This document shows positions 16,379 through 23,472 of a stretch of 23,472 nucleotides of DNA, one piece after another. This DNA is from an uncultured Desulfobulbaceae bacterium (GTDB taxonomy: Bacteria > Desulfobacterota > Desulfobulbia > Desulfobulbales > Desulfobulbaceae). The position numbers were made by a program, and so were the translations under genes. The first letter of the stretch is position 1, and each line of letters opens with the position of its first letter. The stretch is from assembly GCA_947260045.1 (NCBI GenBank), contig CAMYOP010000004.1, positions 1 through 23,472 of the forward strand, given 5' to 3'. Under the pieces are notes generated by a model. That model did no database searches, was not told the origin of the DNA, and worked only from the letters and a program-made list of their open reading frames with translations.

Positions 16379-16601
16379 GGTCTACACTCTTGAAACATTT
16401 TTTTGCCTCTTTTACGTTCTCTTGTAATAAGGCTGCTTTGGTCATCTTCCGCATAACGATTTCATTCCTGAGAAACCTTCTTGGAAAGGTAAACCAGATA
16501 TGGTACAGATATGGTACCAAGGTACAGGGCTCTTCGTTATACTTACCAATTAAAGAGCACTTCAGGCACCACCACCTTTTGATACAAGCAGGATCTCGTA
16601 A
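16379..16601. other. Gap before lapG with an 11-bp tandem duplication
   Basis: Non-coding. It contains two exact adjacent copies of CAGATATGGTA (16495-16505 and 16506-16516), followed by CCAAGGTA, and CTTGG (16480-16484) that can pair with CCAAG near 16517-16521. I looked for a cyclic-di-GMP riboswitch here because of the neighbouring LapG and saw none. Confidence 0.5.
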
Positions 16602-17336
16602 TTGAATTTTTACACGCAAGAACATCACAAGAAGAAAAAACCAGGTAAAAACTGGACACCTCAATCCTTTTTCCTGCTACCGGGTTTTTTACTGCTCATG
16701 CTTGTCATCATTAGCGGCTGCTCAAATAAACAGCAAGTGGTGAAAAAACCTCCTGTAATAACACCTCAGGTAGAAGCGCCCCCTCCTGCCCCATCTAATA
16801 TTGATCGCTGGCAGGGCCTTATTCAGGCCTTGCGTTCTGCCCCTACTCATGAAAAATTGCAAGGGGTCAACCAGTTTTTCAACAAGTTTGAATTTCTCGA
16901 TGATTTCACTCAATGGGGTGTAGAAGATTATTGGGCCTGTCCTGTAGAAACACTGACTGTGAATGGCGGGGACTGTGAAGATTTTTCAATCGCCAAATAT
17001 CTGACTCTCGAGCAGATTGCCATCCCCAAAGATCAGATGCGTATCACCTATTGCCTTACCCTTCCCCTGAAACGTCCGCATATGGTACTTGCCTATTTTC
17101 GTACACCTGGGTCAGAGCCGCTTATCCTGGATACCAAAAGTAATATTATTGCTCCTGTTTCCAAACGTACAGACCTTATTCCCGTATACAGCTTCAACAG
17201 AGACGGTTATTGGCTGGCCAAAAAAAATCAAAACTGGCTTGGTGAACGGGTGGGTCCATCCTCCAAGCTCTCGTCATGGCGGGATTTACTGTACAGATTG
17301 AAATGGAATAAACGATTCAGCGCTGTTTCAAATTAA
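16602..17336 (+). CDS. lapG: LapG-like periplasmic cysteine protease with lipobox
   Basis: A 244-residue member of the bacterial transglutaminase-like cysteine proteinase family. LapG cuts the N-terminus of giant LapA-type adhesins and so releases biofilm cells when cyclic-di-GMP falls. The catalytic triad is visible with family spacing: Cys125 in NGGDCEDFSIAKY, His160 in PHMVLAY and Asp177 in LILDTKSN. The typical end RTDLIPVYSFNRDGYWL is also present. The start is TTG with AGGA about 10 bases upstream; no other start retains the whole signal sequence. The N-terminus is basic, then hydrophobic (24-37), and ends in a lipobox ISGC (Cys40), so the protease may be membrane-tethered, whereas classical LapG is soluble in the periplasm. 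No lapD or adhesin gene is in view. The gene abuts the next one tail-to-tail with no gap. Confidence 0.9.
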   Translation: MNFYTQEHHKKKKPGKNWTPQSFFLLPGFLLLMLVIISGCSNKQQVVKKPPVITPQVEAPPPAPSNIDRWQGLIQALRSAPTHEKLQGVNQFFNKFEFLDDFTQWGVEDYWACPVETLTVNGGDCEDFSIAKYLTLEQIAIPKDQMRITYCLTLPLKRPHMVLAYFRTPGSEPLILDTKSNIIAPVSKRTDLIPVYSFNRDGYWLAKKNQNWLGERVGPSSKLSSWRDLLYRLKWNKRFSAVSN

Positions 17337-19253
17337 TCAGTCTTTTGTTGTAAACCAGCCTACAGCCTTCTTCAAATCATCAGATAATTTTGTTAAATCA
17401 TTTGCGGCATCCTTAATCTTTTTATTCACAACATCAGTCGTGGTTGTGGTTTCAGCTACCCTTTCTATACTGCTGGTAACATCATGAACCGCTGCTGACT
17501 GCTCCTCTGTTGCTGCAGCAATCCTTGAAATCATATCTGTACTGTTATCTGAAGATTCGACAATACTGTCCATTGCCAGTTGAGCTGTTTCGGCAAGTTT
17601 AACACCAGCTGCCACCTCAGCCTTTCCCTCTTCCATTCTTTTCATTGACAGTTTGGTGTCACTTTGATTTTTCTGTATCATTTCTGATATTTCCTTGGTG
17701 GCCTCGGTGGTACGGACAGCAAGAGTCCTGACCTCGTCAGCAACAACGGCAAAACCTCTTCCGTGTTCACCAGCTCGGGCTGCTTCAATGGTGGCATTAA
17801 GCGCCAACAAATTTGTCTGATCAGCAATTTCTTTGATAACACCGACAATCTTAACTATTTCATTACTGCTTTCCCCCAGCCCCTCAACAATCTTTGCCAG
17901 TTCACCGACAGTATCTGTGATACGGAGCATTCCATCAACTGTCCTGGAAACAGTCTCTCTACCTGAATTTGCCAAATCACTGGAGGATTGAGATGTATGG
18001 GAAGCTTTTGCAGCATTCTCACTAACATCCTGAATGGTTTGCGCCATTTCCCTGATAGAATCAACCGCTTCCTGGGTTCCTTGGGTTAATTTGTCTGCAC
18101 CTCCCACCAGTGTCTCGGTTGTACCAAGGAGCGAGTGAGCCTGCTTGGATGCATCTTCAGAAACATCTTTTATTTTTCCGACTATTTTACTTAAGGCTAA
18201 ATTCATTTTTTCAAATTTAACTGCTACCTGCCCTATTTCGTCTTCGCCTAATTGTTCAATGTCTGCAGTAAGATCCCCCTGGGAAATTTTCTCTGCCTGC
18301 CCCTGCAGGACATCTATTGAGGCAATTATTTTTTTCACACTCGTCATAATAATAGTTACAAGAATGACGGTAGCTGCAATAAAGATTACAGCTAAAATAA
18401 GGATGATAATAAGTCGGGCTTTTTTATTGCTGGAGATATCGTACGATATGCCAATAAAGATATTTTGACCCTTTAAAGGTAGAAAAATATGATGATAGGG
18501 TGTCTTATTTACTTTAAGAAGAAAATCATTTTTTTCAGCATTCAGTTTTTTGGAATAATTCCATTTGGGAAGAGTTGAAGCTAGTATTTTATCTTGTAAA
18601 CCAATGCTGAGTTCCACTTCTTTTTCAAAATTCACTTCTTTTTCTTTGCCGAGATATTGATCATCCAGATTTGTTACAAAAACAATCGTACCCATAATAG
18701 TTTCAATATCTAAAATCGGACCAGCTACAAGGAATTGTATCGTTTCTCCGTTTTGATAAAGCTGGGTCTTAATAACTGAATCAAGTTGGGTTAATTTGTC
18801 GGTTATCGGGTCATGGTTTGTGATTTTTTCCAAAAAATCCTTAAAAGGGACGATATCTCCCCGCTCATCAGATGCTAACCTGAAGAGAACTTCACCAGTA
18901 TCTTGCACCAACAAAATATCATCGACATTGGTCAGACTTTTCACCTGGGTAAGAAATTCTTTGAGGAATTCAAAATCTTCTGTGATGGCCCCAAAATATC
19001 CGTCATAAAGTGCCTGTTGAGTCACCGTCATCTTCATATTATTGGTTGATAGATGCACCTTTCTCTCAAAAGACTGCATAAACATATGGGCCATATGAGT
19101 TATATGGGTATTTTCATTGCGAACAAGGGCACTATTCACTCGATTCGTAATAAAAACACCACTGAGGAGTAATATTACAAGGAGAGAACCTACAGGTACG
19201 ACAAGAAGCTTATTTTGAAGAGTATCTTTCATGTTAAAAAATCCTAAATCCAT
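17337..19253 (-). CDS. Methyl-accepting chemotaxis protein
   Basis: A 638-residue transmembrane chemoreceptor. TM1 spans about residues 15-38 and TM2 about 278-304, enclosing a roughly 240-residue periplasmic sensor that may be Cache-like. HAMP follows (about 305-360). The cytoplasmic signalling hairpin tip is clear: EIADQTNLLALNATIEAARAGEHGRGFAVVADEVRTLA around residues 480-515, where CheA and CheW bind. No C-terminal receptor-modifying pentapeptide is present; the protein ends VGWFTTKD. The start at 19253 has AGGAG 6 bases upstream; a second ATG seven codons later has a poorer site. Its stop touches the lapG stop from the opposite strand. The ligand is unknown. Assignment as a chemoreceptor is secure. 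Confidence 0.96.
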   Translation of the reverse strand: MDLGFFNMKDTLQNKLLVVPVGSLLVILLLSGVFITNRVNSALVRNENTHITHMAHMFMQSFERKVHLSTNNMKMTVTQQALYDGYFGAITEDFEFLKEFLTQVKSLTNVDDILLVQDTGEVLFRLASDERGDIVPFKDFLEKITNHDPITDKLTQLDSVIKTQLYQNGETIQFLVAGPILDIETIMGTIVFVTNLDDQYLGKEKEVNFEKEVELSIGLQDKILASTLPKWNYSKKLNAEKNDFLLKVNKTPYHHIFLPLKGQNIFIGISYDISSNKKARLIIILILAVIFIAATVILVTIIMTSVKKIIASIDVLQGQAEKISQGDLTADIEQLGEDEIGQVAVKFEKMNLALSKIVGKIKDVSEDASKQAHSLLGTTETLVGGADKLTQGTQEAVDSIREMAQTIQDVSENAAKASHTSQSSSDLANSGRETVSRTVDGMLRITDTVGELAKIVEGLGESSNEIVKIVGVIKEIADQTNLLALNATIEAARAGEHGRGFAVVADEVRTLAVRTTEATKEISEMIQKNQSDTKLSMKRMEEGKAEVAAGVKLAETAQLAMDSIVESSDNSTDMISRIAAATEEQSAAVHDVTSSIERVAETTTTTDVVNKKIKDAANDLTKLSDDLKKAVGWFTTKD

Positions 19254-19269
19254 CAGTTGCTCCTATTGT

Positions 19270-19307
19270 AAAAAAAAATCCCCTGACGAAAGATAATACT
19301 TCAGGGG
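19270..19307 (-). terminator. Rho-independent terminator after the PstS-like gene
   Basis: On the minus strand, CCCCTGA (from 19307) pairs with TCAGGGG (to 19280), followed by A and nine T residues. It separates the PstS-like gene from the chemoreceptor gene on the same strand. A second hairpin with 9-bp arms, CAGGAGATA (19377-19385) and TATCTCCTG (19402-19410), lies just after the PstS-like stop. Confidence 0.9.
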
Positions 19308-19430
19308 CTCTCCTTCCAATTATTACTCCGAGTATATCAACCACTATCTCAAATCGTATTTCTCTTGAAACATGCACAGGAGATATTCACTTAACAATGG
19401 TTATCTCCTGGCTCATACATAATAGAAATA

Positions 19431-20219
19431 TTATTGAAAAAATTTCTGGCCTTCAGAGGAAAGGTAAAAATCAATAACCTTTTGTACAGCTGGATTTGGT
19501 GCTCCAACAGTAATCAGACCAAGTGGACGTGATATAGAGTCAGAGGCAGCAATCTTGGTTTTGCCTGCATTTTGTTTATGAAACCCTTCACTGACAGCCC
19601 CGATGGCACCCTTATACTTTGAAACTTCGTTAATCTCCATTCGTGTGCTTTTTACTTCGACTGCTCCACCCACATAGGCTTCCTTATTCATGACCTTCTT
19701 TTGAAAAACTGCTTTAGTTGCACTTCCTTCATGACTTGTAACCACACGGACGGGCAAATCATCCCCACCGACTTCTTTCCAGTTAGTTATTTTACCTGTA
19801 TGAAGGTCTTTGAGTTGCTCAAAGCTGAGAGCACTGACAGGATTATCTTTATGGACGATAGGGACGATGATATCTTTATAAATTTCATGAAACTGAAGAG
19901 TCTCTGGAAAAGTCAGATTTTTGCCTAATTTTTTGGCAGTTTTCTCTCCTGACTTAATAGCTGACTCCAGAGGAGATGAAGCAGCACTTGCTGGTGCTTT
20001 GCCCTCTATCAGGCCAACAATACCTTTTCCTGTACCAACACCAAGGACCTTCACGTCGATACCTGTTGCAGCTTTCAGGGCATTATTGCCTGGCTCAAGA
20101 AATCGTTTCTGGCAGGTTGTCGAACCCCAAATTTGAACCCTTTCAGCCCAGGCATTTGATACAAGTGCAAATGAAATAATCAGTGCTGCAAAAGCAAAAG
20201 TTAAGTTTCTTGTAGTCAT
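19431..20219 (-). CDS. PstS-like periplasmic substrate-binding protein
   Basis: A 262-residue exported binding protein. The start at 20219 is preferred because GGAGGG lies 7 bases upstream and it gives a classical signal peptide (residues 1-25, ending SNAWA); an upstream in-frame ATG would bury this signal. The mature part has RVQIWGSTTCQKRFLEPG, a PstS-like first loop, then VPIVHKDNPVSALSFEQLKDLHTGKITNWKEVGG and VTSHEGSATKAVF, where phosphate-binding proteins hold the anion. It is shorter than E. coli PstS. No pstCAB genes are adjacent and I see no Pho box, so phosphate is likely but not shown; related small proteins serve other anions or sensing roles. It ends in its own terminator and may form a single-gene unit. 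Confidence 0.8.
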   Translation of the reverse strand: MTTRNLTFAFAALIISFALVSNAWAERVQIWGSTTCQKRFLEPGNNALKAATGIDVKVLGVGTGKGIVGLIEGKAPASAASSPLESAIKSGEKTAKKLGKNLTFPETLQFHEIYKDIIVPIVHKDNPVSALSFEQLKDLHTGKITNWKEVGGDDLPVRVVTSHEGSATKAVFQKKVMNKEAYVGGAVEVKSTRMEINEVSKYKGAIGAVSEGFHKQNAGKTKIAASDSISRPLGLITVGAPNPAVQKVIDFYLSSEGQKFFQ

Positions 20220-20409
20220 TAATTTTCCCTCCAATCTGAGATTGTTTAACAATAGGTTCAGTACACTTATTCGCTGCATATCAGCTCATGCTTGTTACTA
20301 AACTCCCAACAATACTTTTCAGTGCTTTCCATCAAGTGATACTTAATGATTTAAACACAATCGATTTTATTATATGGAATTTGAAAGTGAGAGTCTAATT
20401 TATGGATAT

Positions 20410-20437
20410 AAAAAAAAAATTTTTTTTAAAAAAAAAA
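20410..20437. other. A10-T8-A10 homopolymer tract
   Basis: Ten A, eight T and ten A in direct succession in the 308-bp gap between the PstS-like gene and the 86-residue gene. Such tracts stiffen or curve DNA and can bind nucleoid proteins. It lies about 190 bp upstream of the PstS-like start. The rest of the gap (20220-20527) shows no gene or recognised motif. Confidence 0.6.
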
Positions 20438-20527
20438 TCTGTCAAAGGAAGGCTATGAATCAAGCATGAGGAAACAAAATGTTGATTTTAATAAATAAAA
20501 AACAAAGTGATAATTATACTACCCGGT

Positions 20528-20788
20528 TCAATTACTGTTTTTTTCCACGCTTTTTTTGAGGTGCTCTTGGGCGAAGGTGAGTGCTGCCAGTAAAATATCA
20601 GCTTCAGGGGTGCGCAGCCCAGTCCAGTCAGCTCCTTTCAACAGCTCACTAACAGCATGTGCATACATCTCTTTATTTTCAAAATCTGATTCAATGATGG
20701 ATTTTGCTGTTTGATCAGACTCTTTATTGCTGCTTTCAAAAAACTCAATAATTGCATCCATAACCCGTATTTTCTCAGAACTGTTCAT
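20528..20788 (-). CDS. Unrecognised 86-residue protein
   Basis: A small soluble protein that I do not recognise. The ATG at 20788 has GAGG five bases upstream; an in-frame GTG two codons earlier overlaps this site and is less likely. The sequence looks helical throughout: RVMDAIIEFFESSN, a middle with TAKSIIESDFENKEMYAHAVSELLKG, then TPEADILLAALTFAQEHLKKS. It has no cysteine, no signal peptide and no membrane segment, and is acidic in the middle. It lies upstream of the PstS-like gene on the same strand, separated by an AT-rich gap, so co-transcription is unclear. Good codon structure and ribosome binding site make it a likely real gene. Confidence 0.65.
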   Translation of the reverse strand: MNSSEKIRVMDAIIEFFESSNKESDQTAKSIIESDFENKEMYAHAVSELLKGADWTGLRTPEADILLAALTFAQEHLKKSVEKNSN

Positions 20789-21012
20789 CCCCACCTCGTT
20801 TATGTAGATTTAAATATTGCTTATTATCTGGTCTTTCTTTCAAGAAAGCCATCAGGCTTTATCCCAGCTGATAGATACAGTTACTCATATTGTTAAAAAC
20901 AACATCCAGGAAAACCATTCATATTTTAAGACTTGAACTTCATCGTATCCATCCTGTAAGTTATACCTATAATCCATTTCCATACGATTAACATATGCTG
21001 AGGAACATACTT

Positions 21013-21927
21013 ATGGATCGACGCAACTTTCTCAAGCAGGTTTTTCTCTGGTCTGCAGGACTTTCAGTCTCTGTACCAACACTTACGATCAGTTCTCGTT
21101 CACTTGCCTCATCACCTAATGCTCCGCTTCTCGTTACAGGGAAAGAAAAAGACTACGCTGCCTTAATTGGAAGAATACTGGATGGACTTGGTGGAATGAG
21201 CAAATTTGTAAGTCCAGGCGACAAAGTAGTCATAAAACCAAATATAGGCTGGGATAGAAATCCTGAACAAGCCGCAAACACCCATCCAACAGTTATAAAA
21301 GCTCTTGCTGAACATGTTTTAGAGGCTGGTGCCTCCAAAATCCTGGTCTTTGATCGAACCTGTAATGAACCCAGACGCTGTTATGTCAACAGTGGTATTC
21401 AGACTGCACTTGAATCCATTAATTCCAAGAAAATTAAATTCTTTCACCCGGACCAGCGCAAATACATTCCTGTCGAAATAAAACAGGGAAATAGTGTACG
21501 CAGGCTCAGTATCTACAAAGATGCTCTAGAGGCAGATCGCTACATCAATGTACCTGTTGCCAAACACCATGGCCTCAGCAGACTCACCCTTGGTCTAAAA
21601 AACAGTATGGGTGTCCTTGGTGGCGATAGAGGGGCTCTGCATCACGATCTGGGGCAAAAACTGGCAGATTTGGCCACAGTGGTCAGGCCTACCCTCACCA
21701 TAATTGATGCTACCCGAGTCCTTCTCAGAAATGGACCACAGGGTGGAAGTCTTAGCGACGTAGAGACTAAAGATACCATCATAGCATCTACAGATCCTGT
21801 GGCTGCAGATGCCTACGCAACCACCCTTTTTAACCTGCAGCCTGAAGAAATAGAATCCTCAGTGGCCGCGCACAAAATGGGACTTGGTGAAATAAATATT
21901 GGCAAAATGAATGTTGTGAAGGTTTGA
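21013..21927 (+). CDS. Tat-exported DUF362 protein
   Basis: A 304-residue protein. The start at 21013 is preferred over the ATG at 20995 because GAGGA sits 8 bases upstream and the protein then begins MDRRNFLKQVFLWSAGLSVS, a twin-arginine export signal. The mature part is a DUF362 domain: GDKVVIKPNIGWDRNPEQAANTHPTVIKAL, ILVFDRTCNEPRRCYVNSGI, NVPVAKHHGLSRLTLGLKNSMGVLGGDRGALHH, and a C-terminal SDVETKDTIIASTDPVAADAYAT. The conserved Cys pair is C-N-E-P-R-R-C. Tat export suggests it folds, perhaps with a cofactor, before reaching the periplasm. DUF362 proteins often neighbour ferredoxin-type proteins, as here, but their reaction is not established. The membrane polyferredoxin gene starts about 20 bp later and is probably co-transcribed. 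Confidence 0.9.
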   Translation: MDRRNFLKQVFLWSAGLSVSVPTLTISSRSLASSPNAPLLVTGKEKDYAALIGRILDGLGGMSKFVSPGDKVVIKPNIGWDRNPEQAANTHPTVIKALAEHVLEAGASKILVFDRTCNEPRRCYVNSGIQTALESINSKKIKFFHPDQRKYIPVEIKQGNSVRRLSIYKDALEADRYINVPVAKHHGLSRLTLGLKNSMGVLGGDRGALHHDLGQKLADLATVVRPTLTIIDATRVLLRNGPQGGSLSDVETKDTIIASTDPVAADAYATTLFNLQPEEIESSVAAHKMGLGEINIGKMNVVKV

Positions 21928-21947
21928 GTTCTTCTCTGTATCAAACA

Positions 21948-23472
21948 ATGTATAAACAGCTTCTCCGTCTGACAGGCATTAGACGCCTGTCCCAATTTTT
22001 TTGTTTTACAGTCTTTATTTTCCTGTTTATCAAAACCGATTACTCAGGAAAAGACGAAATAGAATATGCGGTCAATTTGCTTTTTCGGATAGATCCTTTC
22101 CTTGCCGCCTGCAGTTCTTTAGCTGCTAAAACCTTCGTTGTATTGATGTGGCCTGCTCTTATTACCATTTTTTTAACCCTGATTTTTGGTCGTTTTTTTT
22201 GTGGTTGGATTTGCCCAATGGGTGCACTTTTAGACCTGGTGGGGGGAAAGATATCACCCCGCCTTCAAAATACTACAAGGACATATAGAAATATAAAATA
22301 TTACCTGCTCTTTTTCCTGCTTGCTGCAAGCTTTTCAGGCTTGCCTGCTGCTGGCTATTTTGATCCATTTTCAATATTGGTAAGATCGCTTGTTCTCTCT
22401 ATCCATCCAACCATAAACGATACTGCTGTCTCTTTTTTCACATTCACTTATCATAATGGACCAGAATGGTTACAGTTTTTCACTGAACCAATTTACAGTT
22501 TGCTCCAGGCAAGTATCCTTCCCTTTAAACAAAGTTATTATGACTTGAGCATTCTTTCCCTTATTCTTTTGGGTTTTATATTTTCCCTTGAACTGTTTCA
22601 GCGAAGATTCTTTTGCAGATCAGTCTGTCCACTTGGTGCCCTGCTGGCTCTCTTGTCTAAATATTCACTCTTGAAAGGACTGAGTAATAAGAAATGTAAA
22701 AGATGTAAAAGTTGTCAGACAGTCTGTAGAATGGGTGCAATTGACGAAGAAAAAAAAATATCTCCTGCTGATTGCAATCTCTGCATGGATTGTTTTGAAA
22801 TTTGCCCAGGAAAGTCAATCTCCTTTCAATTCCCGTCTCAAAATACAGTACCCAGTAGACCCAACCTTTCCAGGCGGTCTCTTCTAGGCTCTCTTGCCGG
22901 GGGAGCCATCTTACCGCTCTTTTTCAATTCCAGGTCCATGGCTAAAATACCCAATCCAATGCTGGTAAGGCCACCTGGGGCAGTGATGGAAAAATCCTTT
23001 GTCGGTCTTTGTGTTCGCTGTGGAGAATGCATGAAGGTCTGCATTGGCAATGCACTCCAACCTGCTTTTCTGGAAGGAGGTCTAGAGGGAATATTCACTC
23101 CCAGACTAAACGCTCGTATTGGTTATTGTGAATTTAACTGTACCCTGTGCGGTCAGGTGTGTCCCACTGGAGCTATCAAGCAATTAAATCTTCCAGAGAA
23201 ACAAATTTTTAAGATCGGCCACGCCACCTTTGATAAAAACAGATGCCTGCCTCATGCCAAGGCAATCCCATGTATAGTCTGTGAGGAACATTGTCCAACT
23301 CCAGATAAAGCTATAAAATTTAGAGTGGGAACCATGCTCAATGACAAGGAGGAAAAGATTACTGTCAAGCAACCTTATATAGTTGACAGTCTTTGCATTG
23401 GTTGCGGGATTTGTGAAACAAAATGCCCTGTTCCTGGCGAAAGCGCTGTACGTGTGTCCAGTGCTGGCGAAA
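21948..23472 (+). CDS. Membrane polyferredoxin, NapH-NapG-like fusion (cut by window edge)
   Basis: A frame of 508 codons stays open to the end of the window. The first about 240 residues hold several membrane helices and two NapH/MauN-type motifs, CGWICPMGALLD (near residues 85-96) and CRSVCPLGALLALL (near 224-237). Two 4Fe-4S motifs follow: CKRCKSCQTVC and CNLCMDCFEICP. Then comes an internal twin-arginine-like stretch SRRSLLGSLAGGAILPLFF (308-326) that resembles the Tat signal of NapG, followed by further 4Fe-4S motifs: CVRCGECMKVC, CTLCGQVCPTGA, CIVCEEHCP and CIGCGICETKCPVPG. It therefore looks like NapH joined to NapG in one chain, an electron conduit between the quinone pool and the periplasm. 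The start has no clear ribosome binding site; a TTG at 21924 overlapping the DUF362 stop is an alternative. The C-terminus is missing. Confidence 0.9.
   Translation, partial: MYKQLLRLTGIRRLSQFFCFTVFIFLFIKTDYSGKDEIEYAVNLLFRIDPFLAACSSLAAKTFVVLMWPALITIFLTLIFGRFFCGWICPMGALLDLVGGKISPRLQNTTRTYRNIKYYLLFFLLAASFSGLPAAGYFDPFSILVRSLVLSIHPTINDTAVSFFTFTYHNGPEWLQFFTEPIYSLLQASILPFKQSYYDLSILSLILLGFIFSLELFQRRFFCRSVCPLGALLALLSKYSLLKGLSNKKCKRCKSCQTVCRMGAIDEEKKISPADCNLCMDCFEICPGKSISFQFPSQNTVPSRPNLSRRSLLGSLAGGAILPLFFNSRSMAKIPNPMLVRPPGAVMEKSFVGLCVRCGECMKVCIGNALQPAFLEGGLEGIFTPRLNARIGYCEFNCTLCGQVCPTGAIKQLNLPEKQIFKIGHATFDKNRCLPHAKAIPCIVCEEHCPTPDKAIKFRVGTMLNDKEEKITVKQPYIVDSLCIGCGICETKCPVPGESAVRVSSAGE

Noticed and set aside
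15766..16398. A 210-codon minus-strand frame over the HesB/IscA gene
   Set aside because: It is antisense to a clear HesB/IscA gene, and its Pro-rich part is the reverse of the glycine run and is not conserved-looking.
16379..16601. Cyclic-di-GMP riboswitch before lapG
   Set aside because: The conserved core segments of the GEMM class are not present; only a tandem repeat and a small stem are seen.
20439..20460. Possible Pho box (CTGTCA) upstream of the PstS-like gene
   Set aside because: Only one half-site is present, with no second copy at the required 11-base spacing.

Overview
This is 23.5 kb of a bacterial chromosome that is moderately AT-rich with ordinary gene density. The gene set points to an anaerobic, sulfate-reducer-like deltaproteobacterium (Desulfobacterota, perhaps Desulfobulbales). 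The signs are a rubredoxin next to a protein with a desulforedoxin-type Cys4 site, a DUF362 Tat protein beside a membrane polyferredoxin, and a Cys-rich HesB/IscA protein. This placement is inferred from gene content and protein style, with no search behind it.

Layout. (1) 1-1293, minus: the 5' part of ileS, running off the left edge. (2) 1951-2535, plus: a zinc-ribbon protein with a TSCPD-like domain, convergent with msrAB (2570-3625, minus), an exported methionine sulfoxide reductase fusion. (3) 3682-5395: a complete IS1380-family insertion sequence with terminal inverted repeats, a 4-bp CTAA target duplication and a leader hairpin that covers the transposase ribosome binding site. (4) 5573-6117, minus: a two-gene redox operon of a desulforedoxin-domain protein followed by a very small rubredoxin. 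(5) 6376-7848, minus, and 8026-8913, plus: ilvC and its divergent LysR regulator ilvY, with a perfect palindrome inside the predicted ilvC promoter. (6) 9103-10791: a membrane-anchored TPR protein whose linker is 41 uninterrupted Glu-Pro dipeptides. (7) 10961-11155: a roughly 195-bp element bounded by 24-bp inverted repeats that encodes nothing and resembles a MITE or a structured RNA. (8) 11206-15671: a substrate-binding lipoprotein and a large hybrid histidine kinase, 2 bp apart and with no transporter genes in the window, probably a binding-protein/kinase sensing pair. (9) 15947-16309: a Cys-rich HesB/IscA-type protein with a strong terminator. (10) 16602-17336: a LapG-type cysteine protease with a lipobox, abutting tail-to-tail a chemotaxis receptor (17337-19253, minus). 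(11) 19431-20219, minus: a PstS-like periplasmic binding protein, then an unrecognised 86-residue protein. (12) 21013 to the right edge, plus: a Tat-exported DUF362 protein and a NapH-NapG-like membrane polyferredoxin that is cut by the window end.

The window combines housekeeping functions (ileS, ilvC), oxidative-damage and iron-sulfur/rubredoxin functions, and surface and environmental sensing (hybrid kinase, chemoreceptor, LapG). The two clearest non-coding signals are the inverted-repeat element at 10961-11155 and the intact IS. I see no CRISPR array, tRNA, rRNA or phage genes.
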